Positions 33,937-44,379 of a stretch of DNA of 64,000 nucleotides are shown in pieces; the first letter of the stretch is position 1; every line of letters starts with the position of its first letter. Both the position numbers and the translations under genes were made by a program. Origin of the DNA: Roseimaritima multifibrata. Its GTDB lineage: Bacteria; Planctomycetota; Planctomycetia; Pirellulales; Pirellulaceae. The stretch lies in assembly GCF_007741495.1 (NCBI RefSeq), contig NZ_CP036262.1, positions 558,001-622,000 on the forward strand, in the 5' to 3' direction. The notes beneath the pieces are model-generated. The model was not told the origin of the DNA, ran no database searches, and saw only the letters and a program-made list of their open reading frames with translations.

Positions 33937-36900
33937 ATGTTGATTCGGAGCGAACGCTTATCGAGAACCTCGGTTGGAATGAGGCGAACCGAGCGTCATA
34001 TTCGCCGCCAACGTCGTCTGATAGTGGAATCTCTGGAAGATCGGCGATTGCTGGCGGTGTTTACCGAAGGCATCGATTTCTGGGGGCCTCAAGGACCTCA
34101 GCCGACGATTAATGCTCAGGTCGAAAACATCCCCAGCACGGGCGCTGGTGCGAATCCTGTTGTTGGTGCCGTCCACACGGTCCTCCCCGATCCGACTGAC
34201 GCAGATGTCCTGTACCTAGGCGCGACGAACGGCGGAATCTGGAAGACCACCGACGCGACTGCAGCCAGTCCAACTTGGACGCCACTTACGGATCAGTTCG
34301 CGTCATTGTCAACCGGAGCGATGGAGTTTGACACGACTGATGGTACTAACCAAACGATTTTGGTTGGCATCGGACACACTAGCAGTTGGAGCAGGATCGG
34401 CGGCGCGCTGACCGGTCTGTTGCGGACAACGGACGGTGGAGCAACATGGGATCCGTTAGGTCAAGATGATTTGATCGGTCGAAATGTTGTTGGTGTGGCG
34501 ATCCGTGGCAACACAATGGTCGTGGCTGCAAACAATTTTGGTGGCGGTGTGGGGGGAGGGATTTATCGTAGCGATGACGGTGGTGTGTCTTTCGACTTGG
34601 TTTCGGGCACTGCAGGTTTGCCGACGGGTGCTGCGTTTGACTTGGTCAGTGACCCAACCGATAGCAACCGACTGTATGCATCGGTAAGCGGCATTGGATT
34701 GTTTCGAACAGATGACCTCGGAGTCACTTGGAACAACATCACGTCAGGGGATGCATCGCAAAACGCCGCTTTTACGGCGCTGGGGAACAATAATGGCGAA
34801 ATGTCCGTCGCTTCCAATGGACGCGTGTATGTGGGCGTGATCGCAAATGGACAGCCCAATTACCTTGGCTATTCCGATGACCCCACATCTCCTGCGCCGA
34901 CTTGGATGGAAATGGATTTACCGGTTACGCAAGAAAGTGACGGTGATTTTGAAGGACTTAGTCCTCGCTCCAAACCTGGTGGCCAGGGGGCCATTCACTT
35001 TTCGATTTTGGCCGATCCTAATAATCCAAGTATTGTCTATGTCGGCGGTGATCGACAGGATTCACCATTCGTTAATGCAATCGGCTCAAATAACTTCACA
35101 GGCCGCTTGTTCCGAGGCGATACTACGATCGCATCGATTAACCCTGGATCGACAACAAACATTCTGTCGCCCCAGTGGGAACATTTAACCAATGTGCAAG
35201 ATATGGGGTTCGTTGATGGCGGGACGGCCAGCAATAGCTCGCCACATGCGGATTCGAGAGAAATGGTATTTGATGCCAACGGAGATTTGATCGAAACCGA
35301 CGACGGGGGGATTTACCGACGGACTAGTCCCACCGACAACACCGGTGACTGGTTTTCCCTCGTCGGCAACCTCCAGATCACCGAATTTCATGACATCGCC
35401 TACGATTCAAATTCGGATATTATTATCGGCGGTGCTCAGGATACCGGAACTCCCGAGCAAACTGCCACGGGTTCGCTTACCTACGACAGTGTGACGCAAG
35501 CCGATGGTGGGGATGTTGCTGTCGATACGCTTGTCGGAGGTGGCAACTCCCTGCGGTACGCGAGTACGCAGAACTTTACGACTTCGTTTCGCTACCGCGT
35601 TTTCGACGCTGGAAATAGTCAGGTCGGTGCGACAGTCTTTCCATCGCTGGCGGTCGGCGGCGGGGGGGCTGCGATTACCAGTCAGTTCGCAACTCCCGTC
35701 ATCACCAATGCGGTTGCTCCGAACCGCTTGATTTTGGGCGGCGGAAATTCGACCTATGAATCGATGGACCGCGGCGAGAATCTGACCGAGATCGCGCCAG
35801 GGTTGGTCATCAATGCGCCTGGTAATGGAGACCGAGATGGGATTCCTGTGGTTTACGGGGGACGCCTGAACAACGTGGACAATCCTGAAATCCTGTACGT
35901 TGGCTCAGGCAACCAAGTCTTTTTGCGAACCACTGCTGCCGGGCCATTGAATGCCACGGCAGCCTTGCCTGCGGGGGCTACGAATGTTCAAGGGATTGCC
36001 GTCGATCCAGAGAACTGGATGACGGTTTACGTCGTCGATTCGGACCAAGTCTTCCGTAGTTTCGATGCGGGGGACGCCTGGGAAGAGGTTTCAGGGAACC
36101 TCAATGATTTCTTGTTGCGAACGGTTCGTGTTGTTAACGGACCGGGAAGCGACGCGGTGCTGGTGGGCGGTGCCAACGGCGTTTATCGAATGCTGACAAC
36201 CAGTGACCAAGTTTGGACCGAATACGGTGCGGGACTGCCAAACGCGCCAGTGTCGGAGCTAGTTTACGACACGACCGACGACCTGTTTCTTGCGGGGACC
36301 TTGGGAAGGGGAGCCTGGACCGTTGACTCACCCATCAATTTGTTCACACCAAGCGTGCTCACCGTCTGTGGCGACGACGATCACCTTAACCAAGACGATC
36401 AGATTCGATTGATGCTGAATGCGGGAAACCCGACACTGCTGGATGTGTTCGTTAACAATCCGGGGACCGTCCCCGATTTTCAGATGCCGATCGGGTTATT
36501 TCAGCAGATCAACGTTTTTGGAGTCGGAGGAAATGATGAATTGATTATCGATTCTTCAAACGGTTTGCTAAGCCTGCCTATGGGGATTCGTTACAGTGGT
36601 GACGGCGTGTGTACAAGTCGCGAGGGTGACGCTGCGGATCCGATTGTTGGACTAGATAGAGGTTTTGATAGGCTGACGATTACGACGGTAGACAGCGGAA
36701 CCGAATACGTCAGTGAAGAAGTCGCAGTCGGTCAGCTCCCCGGTTCAGGACGACATTCGATCAATGATGCGTCGGGCAGCCAAGTCGTTTGGTTTGAAGA
36801 ACTCGAACCGGTAACGACGATCGTGAATGCGGCAACGTTTGCGATCACCAGCATTCCGGGGCTCGCCAGTTTGCTGCAAGACGACAACCATGTCACCTAC

Positions 36901-39900
36901 GAAGCGCCGCAAATCTTGCCGGCGCCTGCAGGACGCGTGACGGTCGACAACTTTGAACCAATCGAGTTTTCCAATAAGGCGAACGTGACCATCAATCTCG
37001 GTTCGGGGGACGATTTCTTTGTCGGGAATCACAACGGTTTGCCGACCGGGCTAGAAACTCTCACGGTTAACGGCGATGCAGGCGACGATTCCGTTCAATT
37101 CGAAAACATTCCCGACGCGAGTTCGACCTCGTTTGTTTCGGTGACGATCAACGGAGGTGTCGGTGACGACTTGCTGGATGCTCGCGAGGTACAAGTGGAA
37201 ACAGCGTTTGCCTTGCGTGGAGATCAGGGCCGCGACACGTTGGTCGGCGGGCGAGGCGATGATTCGCTACAAGGTGGCGACGGTGACGACTTGATGGTCG
37301 GCGGCGATCCACGGGCGTTTGCTGCGGGATTTTTGATTGGTGACAACACGTATGACGGCGGCGCTGGTTTCGACCAAATGGGCATTTACGGGACGGATCA
37401 GCTCAGTCCGTTTTTCGATGATGCGATTGCGGTGACGCAGAGTAGCACCTCGTCGCTGGTTCGCAACTTTAACGGCAACTCTGCGATTGAAACGTTTAGC
37501 GGGCTTGAGGAAGTTCGCATCGATTTGTTTGCTGGTGATGACCTGGTGACGATCAATATCGACGATTCGCTGTTCGATATTGGCAATGACCCTCGTCCCG
37601 ACGTGTTGCGATACCATGTGGTTGGGGGAGACTCCAACACTGGCGATTTGTTGCGGGTCGTTGACGATGGGATTGGCGATACCATCCTGCAGAGAATCGC
37701 TCATGATCGTCAATCAGGTACCTTTACGATCGCCCCAAATCACTCATCCGTGACGCCTTTCGCGATGCCTTCGCAAATTGTCTATGAGGGTATCGCGTTC
37801 GCTGAAGTTGCAAATGCCGATCCGGTCAGCGGTGGTACCGGCACGGACGGTGCGGGACGTTGGGTGGTTTTTAAACCTGATCCCTTTGAGTCCAACAACA
37901 CGCTTCCTAACGCCACGTTCTTGGGGGCGGGAGCCACGATTAACGTCGATCCAACAATTGATGGATCCCTGGCCTTGGACCGCGACTTCTATCAAATCAC
38001 GGCCGCCTCCACTGGCGTGCTTGATTATCGCGTCTATTTTGAAACCCTTCCTACGCTCGCAAATGGTCGTGGCGGGTTGCCGGGCAATGGCGAATTAAGG
38101 GCGCGAGTCTACGATTCAGACGGAACGCTCGTTGGCGTCAGCACCAATCTGTTGGATGCTGCTGGCAATATGATCGGATTAAGGTTCACGCACGGTGCGG
38201 TCGAAGATCAGACCTATTACTTGCGCGTCGAAGGACAAACGAACGCAGCCCTCAATGTCTATAGCGTTGCGGTTGAAAATGAAGTGGCGCCGGTCCCTTC
38301 GGTTGTCGATTTGCAGGCGGCGTCTGATTCGGGACGCCACGATAGTGATAACATCACGAACGTCGTTACCTCCACCTTCGACATCCTTTTAGATGACGAT
38401 CGATTGGACACTTTTCTAAATCTGGATTTGTTGCCCGATACGTCCGATGACAATACGGCCAATGCCGCGTTCGACTATGGCGTCGAAGTCTTTAACAACG
38501 AAGTCTCGCTTGGCTTTGCATTCTACACCGGTGTTGGCAACACTTGGCGATTCACGGCCGCCCCTGGTGATTTGCTGGAAGGTCACAATAACTTTGTTGA
38601 AGCCGCCGTCTGGGTCCGCGACAGCGCAACGCCTGAACAAATTGGGCGTGGCGAATTAGGTGGGACCCTTCAGGTGACGTTAGATACGGTTGCTCCTCCT
38701 GTCAGTATTGTCGGTATCAATCCAGGGCAGACCGACACCGGCGTTATCCCCCAGGCTCTTACCTTCACTGACCGGATTACCTCCGATGCGGAAACAGGTT
38801 TCTGGGGAATTGCCGAAGCCGATGCGATTGTGCGTCTGTATGTGGACGGACTTCAAACCATCAATAATGACAATAACCTAGTCGACAATCCTGGCGAGTT
38901 TCGATTGACTGTTGCCTCCCCGCTTGACGGTGATGAGGTTTTCGAAGTGGGGCAATGGCAAGCTAGCTTTATCCGCAATCTAAATGACCCTGCGTTCTTT
39001 GATTACGATGGCCTTCGGGAGGTGCTGGTCACCGCCGAAGACCTTGCTGGAAACGTGAATACAGTTAACGATGCCAATGGAGATGACGGGCAAGTGCTCG
39101 ATGTTTTCATCGACACACAAGGCCCACAGGTTACGGATATCGAGATCACGGGGCATTCGGCTTACGATTTGTTCGATATCAAGCCGGCACAAGGTCCGAC
39201 GCCGCTTGTCAATGCGCTGACGGTGTCCGTGCAGGACTTGCCGGATCGCATCATTCAATTTCTCTATGACGCTTTGGAATCGGAGACGGCCAATAGTCCT
39301 GGCCATTATCAAGTCATTGGGGATCACAATGGCAGCATTGCTATCGATAGTGTCGCGTTCACACCCGATGTGCCTGTCCCCGGTAGTCCAGCGACCGGAA
39401 AAATTCAGATCAATTTTGCCAATCCCCTGCCCGATGATCGATTTACGTTAACGATCTCCGATGCAGTGGTCGATCCTGCGGGCAACGCCTTGGACGGTGA
39501 TTCCAATGCCAGCCAACCCAACGAAGCTCCGGTATTCCCAAGCGGCGATGGTCAACCCGGCGGTGACTTTGTGGCTCGCTTTACCGTGGATTCTCGAGCC
39601 GAAATCGGCACCTTTGCGTTTGGAGGCGTCTATATCGACACCAATGGTAATAACGTCTTCGATCCCGAAGACATCAATAGTGACGATACCAATGAAGACA
39701 TCGTCTACAAGCTGGGTTTCCAGACCGACAACGTATTCGCGGGTAACTTTGTCGCCGGTGCGGGGGACGTCGCCGATGGCTTCGCTAAGCTGGCGGCTTA
39801 TGGTCAAGTCGCTGGTCAGTTCCGCTGGTTGATCGATACGAATAACAATAGCGTCACCGATTTGGTGGTCGCCGATCCTGCTCAGGTGAATGGTCGTCCC

Positions 39901-41748
39901 GTCGCTGGTAATTTTGATGGCAACGCCGTCAATGGCGATGAAGTGGGATTGAAGGACGGCACGATTTGGTATCTGGACACCAGCCATGATTTCCAGGTCG
40001 ATACCACGCTCAACGGCGACATGGTTGGCCTACCAATCGTGGGCGACTTCGACGGTGACGGCATCGACGATTTGGGAGCCTGGGCCGATGATGTCTTCTC
40101 ACTGGACCTGAGCGCCGACGGGATCGACGGCTTTACGGACCAGCAGTTCACGTTTGGCTTCCCCGGGGTTCGCGAAATTCCCGTCGCTGCGGACTTCAAC
40201 GGCGATGGACTGGATGACATCGGATTATGGAATCCCGATGGCGGTGGCGTAGCTCCTGGCGAGCAAGCGGATTGGATGATCCTGCTCAGTCAACCGGCAT
40301 CGAACGTCCAGTTGGACACAGGCGTCTTTAACGGGGTGGATTCGATTAGTTCGGCCAATCCGCAAGGAACCTTTCTGGCGGACGACTTTGTCCCCGTCGA
40401 CCCCAGTCAAGAGTATCATCTGTCCGGTCAGGCTCGATCTGGCGACGGAGTGGGTGGCCAATTCGAAGCGAATAACCGCCAGTACTTTGGCTTTGCCAGC
40501 TACGATTCCGATCAATTACAAATTGTTCCGTTCCATGTGAATCGGTTTGCCAATGCGGCCGATACGCAGCTAGCCGCACCGCTGAATCCGGGCGATACGC
40601 AAATCGTTCTGCAAGATGCGAGCGGCTGGGCCAACGCTGGGGCCGCCCATCATCGCAGTCTTGCCTGGTACGGGTACACCAACAGCGATGGCTATACCTA
40701 TCCCGACTACACCTACACTCGTAACGTAGCCAGCAATTTGACGACCGGCCTGTGGAGTGCTGGCGGGATTGCGGGGAATGTGATTACGCTGAACCAACCT
40801 TGGGCAGGACCTGCGATTCCCGCCGGAATGGCGGTTCGCAATACGATGTCTGGTGGGACGTACAGCTACGCTGCACTTTCCTACCAATCGGTTCCCGAAC
40901 AGTGGACAGAGTATGGCGCGACGCTGTCGGGCAGCGGTATGGGTCTTACCCAGTTCCGCCCCGGTACAGCCTTTATTAAACCGGTTATGCTGACCAACTT
41001 CGTTGCAGGTTCGACCAACCTGATCAACTGGCGAAACGTAGAAGTCAGTGTATCCACCGCGGCAGTGCCGGTCACCGATCGGATTGTGCCGAACCCGCAA
41101 GGGGCTGGCAACGTGATCGATTTTACTCCTGAACCGTTTGGCCCTGACTTGTATGCCAGTTACGGAGATGCTTTTGCTTTGCCGGTTGTTGGTAACTTTG
41201 ATCCGCCCGTCGTCCCCGCGTCGGGATCGATCGATCCCGTCGTGGTCGTCGGACTGAACGCCACGAACGCTGTGGATGCTTACGATGTGGATGGCAGCGG
41301 GACTGTGGAGCCGAGGGATGCTTTGGCGGTGATCAACTATCTGAATCGTCACGGTAGTGGTGCCTACGGTGAAGGCGTGCAAGTTGAAGCGAGCGGGATC
41401 CAACAGAGCTTCGGTGCAATGCCGGACGTCAATGGCGACGGCAGGGTCGAACCTCAAGACGCACTGCGAGTGATCAATCGACTGAACCGTTTGAGCCGCG
41501 ATGCTGCGTTGCAGGGGGAGATCGCTGCAGGACTTTCGGCGACGGTGACAGCAGAGGACAAGGACGCTTCGCTGCAAGCCGGCGATGAACTTGCCGTGCT
41601 GGACGCCTCGACGCGCAAGTTGACGCAGTCGGACACCGCGGAGGTCTTTTCGCAGTGGCCCGTGGATCTAACGATCGATTCGAAGTTGGACGATGATGAA
41701 GAAGTTGATTTGGAGCAGCTGGTCGATTTGATCGCCCTGGGACTGTAG
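33937..41748 (+). CDS. Giant LEPR-XLL exoprotein 2: BNR-like propeller, RTX-like repeats, FG-GAP-like platform, dockerin
   Basis: 2,603 residues, ATG at 33937 after GGGAG. Basic N-terminus with LIVESLEDRRLLAVF (LEPR-XLL). Residues ~45-810 form a sialidase/VPS10-like BNR propeller: NGGIWKTTDA, GLLRTTDGGATWDPL, GGIYRSDDGGVSFDLV, GLFRTDDLGVTWNNI, QVFRSFDAGDAWEEV. Then come a region with GGNDELIID, RTX-like nonapeptides (GDQGRDTLVGGRGDDSLQGG, split by variants), a pre-peptidase-like domain, Big-like domains (GTLQVTLDTVAPPVSIVG), and the platform shared with giant 1 (VDSRAEIG, SDDTNEDIVYKLGFQTDN). The inserted carbohydrate-binding-like domain (nt ~40285-41063), dockerin pair and C-terminal LEQLVDLIALGL follow. 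The last ~600 residues are nearly identical to giant 1, earlier parts only moderately similar or unrelated. BNR propellers often bind or cleave glycans, but no sialidase catalytic set (RIP, Arg triad) is evident, so a binding role is more likely. Confidence 0.88.
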   Translation: MLIRSERLSRTSVGMRRTERHIRRQRRLIVESLEDRRLLAVFTEGIDFWGPQGPQPTINAQVENIPSTGAGANPVVGAVHTVLPDPTDADVLYLGATNGGIWKTTDATAASPTWTPLTDQFASLSTGAMEFDTTDGTNQTILVGIGHTSSWSRIGGALTGLLRTTDGGATWDPLGQDDLIGRNVVGVAIRGNTMVVAANNFGGGVGGGIYRSDDGGVSFDLVSGTAGLPTGAAFDLVSDPTDSNRLYASVSGIGLFRTDDLGVTWNNITSGDASQNAAFTALGNNNGEMSVASNGRVYVGVIANGQPNYLGYSDDPTSPAPTWMEMDLPVTQESDGDFEGLSPRSKPGGQGAIHFSILADPNNPSIVYVGGDRQDSPFVNAIGSNNFTGRLFRGDTTIASINPGSTTNILSPQWEHLTNVQDMGFVDGGTASNSSPHADSREMVFDANGDLIETDDGGIYRRTSPTDNTGDWFSLVGNLQITEFHDIAYDSNSDIIIGGAQDTGTPEQTATGSLTYDSVTQADGGDVAVDTLVGGGNSLRYASTQNFTTSFRYRVFDAGNSQVGATVFPSLAVGGGGAAITSQFATPVITNAVAPNRLILGGGNSTYESMDRGENLTEIAPGLVINAPGNGDRDGIPVVYGGRLNNVDNPEILYVGSGNQVFLRTTAAGPLNATAALPAGATNVQGIAVDPENWMTVYVVDSDQVFRSFDAGDAWEEVSGNLNDFLLRTVRVVNGPGSDAVLVGGANGVYRMLTTSDQVWTEYGAGLPNAPVSELVYDTTDDLFLAGTLGRGAWTVDSPINLFTPSVLTVCGDDDHLNQDDQIRLMLNAGNPTLLDVFVNNPGTVPDFQMPIGLFQQINVFGVGGNDELIIDSSNGLLSLPMGIRYSGDGVCTSREGDAADPIVGLDRGFDRLTITTVDSGTEYVSEEVAVGQLPGSGRHSINDASGSQVVWFEELEPVTTIVNAATFAITSIPGLASLLQDDNHVTYEAPQILPAPAGRVTVDNFEPIEFSNKANVTINLGSGDDFFVGNHNGLPTGLETLTVNGDAGDDSVQFENIPDASSTSFVSVTINGGVGDDLLDAREVQVETAFALRGDQGRDTLVGGRGDDSLQGGDGDDLMVGGDPRAFAAGFLIGDNTYDGGAGFDQMGIYGTDQLSPFFDDAIAVTQSSTSSLVRNFNGNSAIETFSGLEEVRIDLFAGDDLVTINIDDSLFDIGNDPRPDVLRYHVVGGDSNTGDLLRVVDDGIGDTILQRIAHDRQSGTFTIAPNHSSVTPFAMPSQIVYEGIAFAEVANADPVSGGTGTDGAGRWVVFKPDPFESNNTLPNATFLGAGATINVDPTIDGSLALDRDFYQITAASTGVLDYRVYFETLPTLANGRGGLPGNGELRARVYDSDGTLVGVSTNLLDAAGNMIGLRFTHGAVEDQTYYLRVEGQTNAALNVYSVAVENEVAPVPSVVDLQAASDSGRHDSDNITNVVTSTFDILLDDDRLDTFLNLDLLPDTSDDNTANAAFDYGVEVFNNEVSLGFAFYTGVGNTWRFTAAPGDLLEGHNNFVEAAVWVRDSATPEQIGRGELGGTLQVTLDTVAPPVSIVGINPGQTDTGVIPQALTFTDRITSDAETGFWGIAEADAIVRLYVDGLQTINNDNNLVDNPGEFRLTVASPLDGDEVFEVGQWQASFIRNLNDPAFFDYDGLREVLVTAEDLAGNVNTVNDANGDDGQVLDVFIDTQGPQVTDIEITGHSAYDLFDIKPAQGPTPLVNALTVSVQDLPDRIIQFLYDALESETANSPGHYQVIGDHNGSIAIDSVAFTPDVPVPGSPATGKIQINFANPLPDDRFTLTISDAVVDPAGNALDGDSNASQPNEAPVFPSGDGQPGGDFVARFTVDSRAEIGTFAFGGVYIDTNGNNVFDPEDINSDDTNEDIVYKLGFQTDNVFAGNFVAGAGDVADGFAKLAAYGQVAGQFRWLIDTNNNSVTDLVVADPAQVNGRPVAGNFDGNAVNGDEVGLKDGTIWYLDTSHDFQVDTTLNGDMVGLPIVGDFDGDGIDDLGAWADDVFSLDLSADGIDGFTDQQFTFGFPGVREIPVAADFNGDGLDDIGLWNPDGGGVAPGEQADWMILLSQPASNVQLDTGVFNGVDSISSANPQGTFLADDFVPVDPSQEYHLSGQARSGDGVGGQFEANNRQYFGFASYDSDQLQIVPFHVNRFANAADTQLAAPLNPGDTQIVLQDASGWANAGAAHHRSLAWYGYTNSDGYTYPDYTYTRNVASNLTTGLWSAGGIAGNVITLNQPWAGPAIPAGMAVRNTMSGGTYSYAALSYQSVPEQWTEYGATLSGSGMGLTQFRPGTAFIKPVMLTNFVAGSTNLINWRNVEVSVSTAAVPVTDRIVPNPQGAGNVIDFTPEPFGPDLYASYGDAFALPVVGNFDPPVVPASGSIDPVVVVGLNATNAVDAYDVDGSGTVEPRDALAVINYLNRHGSGAYGEGVQVEASGIQQSFGAMPDVNGDGRVEPQDALRVINRLNRLSRDAALQGEIAAGLSATVTAEDKDASLQAGDELAVLDASTRKLTQSDTAEVFSQWPVDLTIDSKLDDDEEVDLEQLVDLIALGL

Positions 41749-41842
41749 GGTTCAGGCGATCCTGTTCACGGAGACAAGCTTTTCGATGCTTGTCAGCGCG
41801 TGGTCAGGCCCAAAATTTCCACCGTCTGGTGACGATAGCTAC
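39958..41842 (+). repeat. Duplicated 3' tract, copy 2
   Basis: Partner of 30560-32444 (offset 9,398 bp, indel-free). Includes the giant 2 C-terminus, stop codon and about 94 bp of shared 3' flank, after which the sequences part: terminator and porin 2 follow copy 1, whereas unrelated sequence and the phosphatase gene follow copy 2. Confidence 0.9.
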
Positions 41843-41889
41843 GTTTGCCAGAGGGTGGTTCTCCGTCAAGGGACAGGGATTGAACGGCG

Positions 41890-43845
41890 TTAGGCTCCCC
41901 GTTCGTGCAAGCGATTCGTTTGATAGGCTTCGATCAAACGCTTGAGCATCTGGATTCGATATCGAATTCGCTGGCCACGTTCGGTGTCGCCTGTGCATCG
42001 TGGAGAATCGTAAACACGGATGTTCTGCACCTTCGGCACAATGTCGACTCCGTCTCGGATCGCTGCTTCGACTGAGTCGAAATGGGAGTGTTGTGCTAAT
42101 ACGATGCGATTGGGTTCTAACACCAACGTGTAACCGTAATCGCCATAAGCTTCCGAGAATGCTCCGTCGATGGTGATCGCTTTACCGCTCCGCTTGAGCG
42201 GCGATTCGCCTTCTTCGACCTTGACGGGGACGTGTCCGTTGACAATTAAACCGCCTGCGGTCTCCATACCAAATTCGGTCAACACTTTATCGCAGAAGTC
42301 TGTTTCGTGGATCAGTGAGAAATAGGGGTCCTTTATCTCTCGATGAGATGTCTTGTCTGCGATGAAGTCGCGCTCCAGGGTGGCGATTCGGTCTTTGCCG
42401 AAAAGTGGAGACCGTGGCCCGCTCCAGAGATACCAGAGGAAATCCAGGTCGGATTGTTCTGAGTCGACAATCGCGCGCCTGACCACCTTTTCGATTTCTT
42501 CAAACAGTTCGCGACCCGACAACGCTTGCCCATCCACTTCAAGCGGAAGAAAGTTCCCCTCGGCATCGACGGGAACACACCCATGAAAGATCAGGCATTC
42601 GTCCCGTTTTAGATACATTGAACCATGCCCAACCATGAACCGCATTTGCTCACGCAGCTTTTGGCTGTTTAGGAAGGAGTGCTTAAGACATGTTAGGCAA
42701 CTCGCTTCTTCTTCGGATAGCTGGTACGGGTTTTCGGGATCGACGGTGGGGAAGTTTGTATCGAGAAGTTCATAGGTTTTGCCGTCGATGATGATGGTTC
42801 CCTTTTCGTGATCGATGCGGTGCATCAGCCGTCGGTGGTCCAAGTCCCAGTTTGGGTTTCGCTGGATCATTTGACCTTCCAGCTTGAATTGCATCACCGC
42901 AGCCGCCTTTTGCATCCTTGCGACCACTTCGTTTGGTCGCATCCCTTCCCCTTTGGGCATGAAGTGTTCGGCAGGGTCGTTCGCGTAGATCGTTCTCGCT
43001 AGATGTTCCAGTGGCGTTAGCGGTACGCTGTATCCTTCATCCAGTTGTCCTAGTCGTCGGTACCTCAACGAGACCCGCAGGACCGTGCAAATGAGTGCTT
43101 CGTGGCCGAGCGATGCGCCCAGCCACAGAACATCGTGATTTCCCCAAATCAGTTCGACGTTTGGCTGCAGGCGGAGGTAGTCCATCACGCGATCGCCGCG
43201 TGGGCCTCGGTCCCACAGGTCACCCGCAATAATCAGTTCATCAACTGCAAGGTTGCGAATAAGACGCCCGAGAAGGTGGATCAAATGTAACGCTCGATCG
43301 CGTCGGACAAGTTCATTAAGCATCGCCCCTACAAACTCGGGGCCCCGTTCGGTGGAAGGGGCATGCATGATTTCCAGTAACAGTTCACGATACTCGGCCG
43401 GGAACACGTCGGTTGCCAGTCGCAGGCTGAAATTGGAAACCAGGTATCGCAGCAGTTCAAGTTGTGGCCCTAGCATCCGCAGTGCGTATGCTCGAATTTC
43501 GTCAGGATGAGTCAACGTTTCGCCGACTCGTTTGGTCACCTCCGCGGGATAGAAGGTGAGCGTCAGAAACTCTTCCATATCCTCATCGTTCATGCTTCCT
43601 GCAAACAGTTCTTCGATCAGCGGTCGCAGGGTTCCCGAAGCATTGTTGATAATGTGCTGAAGTTTTTTGTCTTCACCATGAATGTCGCTGATCACATGCA
43701 CTACTCCTTTGGGCAGTGTCTGCACGGCGGTAAGTCGTGCGGATTCAGCGATCGCCGCGTCGACATTTGGGTACTGCACCGCGAGCAACTCCAGGATGGC
43801 GAGGTCGGCTTCAGGACGTTTGAAGGAGTGAGAAGGGTTTTGCAC
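41890..43845 (-). CDS. fbp: Fructose-1,6-bisphosphatase, class III
   Basis: 651 residues, GTG start at 43845 (no ATG nearby; ribosome-binding site weak). Class III FBPase (PF06874) of about 640-670 residues. The calcineurin-type metal centre shows as SDIHGE (53-58), GDLWDRGP (208-215) and GNHD (235-238), with further histidines in HGSMYLKRDECLIFHG and VNGHVPVKVEEGESPLK. The conserved C-terminal block AITIDGAFSEAYGDYGYTLV is present. It hydrolyses fructose-1,6-bisphosphate to fructose-6-phosphate in gluconeogenesis, in the cytoplasm. Stands alone, convergent with the giant exoprotein 2 gene, 141 bp from its stop. Confidence 0.95.
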   Translation of the reverse strand: MQNPSHSFKRPEADLAILELLAVQYPNVDAAIAESARLTAVQTLPKGVVHVISDIHGEDKKLQHIINNASGTLRPLIEELFAGSMNDEDMEEFLTLTFYPAEVTKRVGETLTHPDEIRAYALRMLGPQLELLRYLVSNFSLRLATDVFPAEYRELLLEIMHAPSTERGPEFVGAMLNELVRRDRALHLIHLLGRLIRNLAVDELIIAGDLWDRGPRGDRVMDYLRLQPNVELIWGNHDVLWLGASLGHEALICTVLRVSLRYRRLGQLDEGYSVPLTPLEHLARTIYANDPAEHFMPKGEGMRPNEVVARMQKAAAVMQFKLEGQMIQRNPNWDLDHRRLMHRIDHEKGTIIIDGKTYELLDTNFPTVDPENPYQLSEEEASCLTCLKHSFLNSQKLREQMRFMVGHGSMYLKRDECLIFHGCVPVDAEGNFLPLEVDGQALSGRELFEEIEKVVRRAIVDSEQSDLDFLWYLWSGPRSPLFGKDRIATLERDFIADKTSHREIKDPYFSLIHETDFCDKVLTEFGMETAGGLIVNGHVPVKVEEGESPLKRSGKAITIDGAFSEAYGDYGYTLVLEPNRIVLAQHSHFDSVEAAIRDGVDIVPKVQNIRVYDSPRCTGDTERGQRIRYRIQMLKRLIEAYQTNRLHERGA

Positions 43846-44379
43846 AGAAGAGCTCGGTCCAGAATAGAACGTTTAGTACTAGAAATCACGTTTTCGCGGT
43901 CTCATTCTATGCCACTTCGCAGGATCGTGCTCCCGCAGGTTCGAGCACTAAAAACTGAACGGTCTTTGCGGCGGCAATCACCTCGCCCATGCGGACTTCT
44001 TCACGTATGCCGCGTATCCTCGTCTGCCCGAGACGAGGATTCTCGCCGTTTACAAGCACGAATCGCAAGCGAGTATTCAGGACCGTCACGAATGCGATTA
44101 AATTGACTGGTTTACGGGCCGGAGGGCTCGCGCCCTTCCGCTAAGAATTTGAGTTCGTGATCACATCTCAGCGGAAGCATGCTGGACCGGCAATACGTCA
44201 CCAATGAATTTCGCGTCCCGAGCGAAAGGCGACAATCGGTAAATCGATAAGCCGAAGAGTCTGGGCGATCTGCGGTTGGTTGATGGCTGTCCGCAGCTTC
44301 TTTTTTACCGGGACCGGAGCCAATTAACTTACTTCGCTGGCTCGGTTGATTGCTGCCGTGCTGATCGGCAGGTGCGTTC
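43846..44379. other. Intergenic stretch
   Basis: About 530 bp. No supported gene; open frames here are antisense extensions of neighbours. A short hairpin CGGAGGGC/GCCCTTCCG (44120-44127, 44132-44140, loop tcgc) without a U-tract lies 240 bp past the histidine kinase stop. Confidence 0.4.

Noticed and set aside
33937-36370. Active sialidase
   Set aside because: Asp boxes are present, but no RIP motif or arginine triad could be seen, so only a BNR-like propeller is claimed.
22385-41748. Diversity-generating retroelement explaining variable giant proteins
   Set aside because: No reverse transcriptase, no template repeat and no lectin-type variable domain in the window; simple conversion explains the pattern.
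43507-44106. 199-codon plus-strand frame over the start of the FBPase gene
   Set aside because: Antisense to the well-supported fbp coding sequence; no homology.
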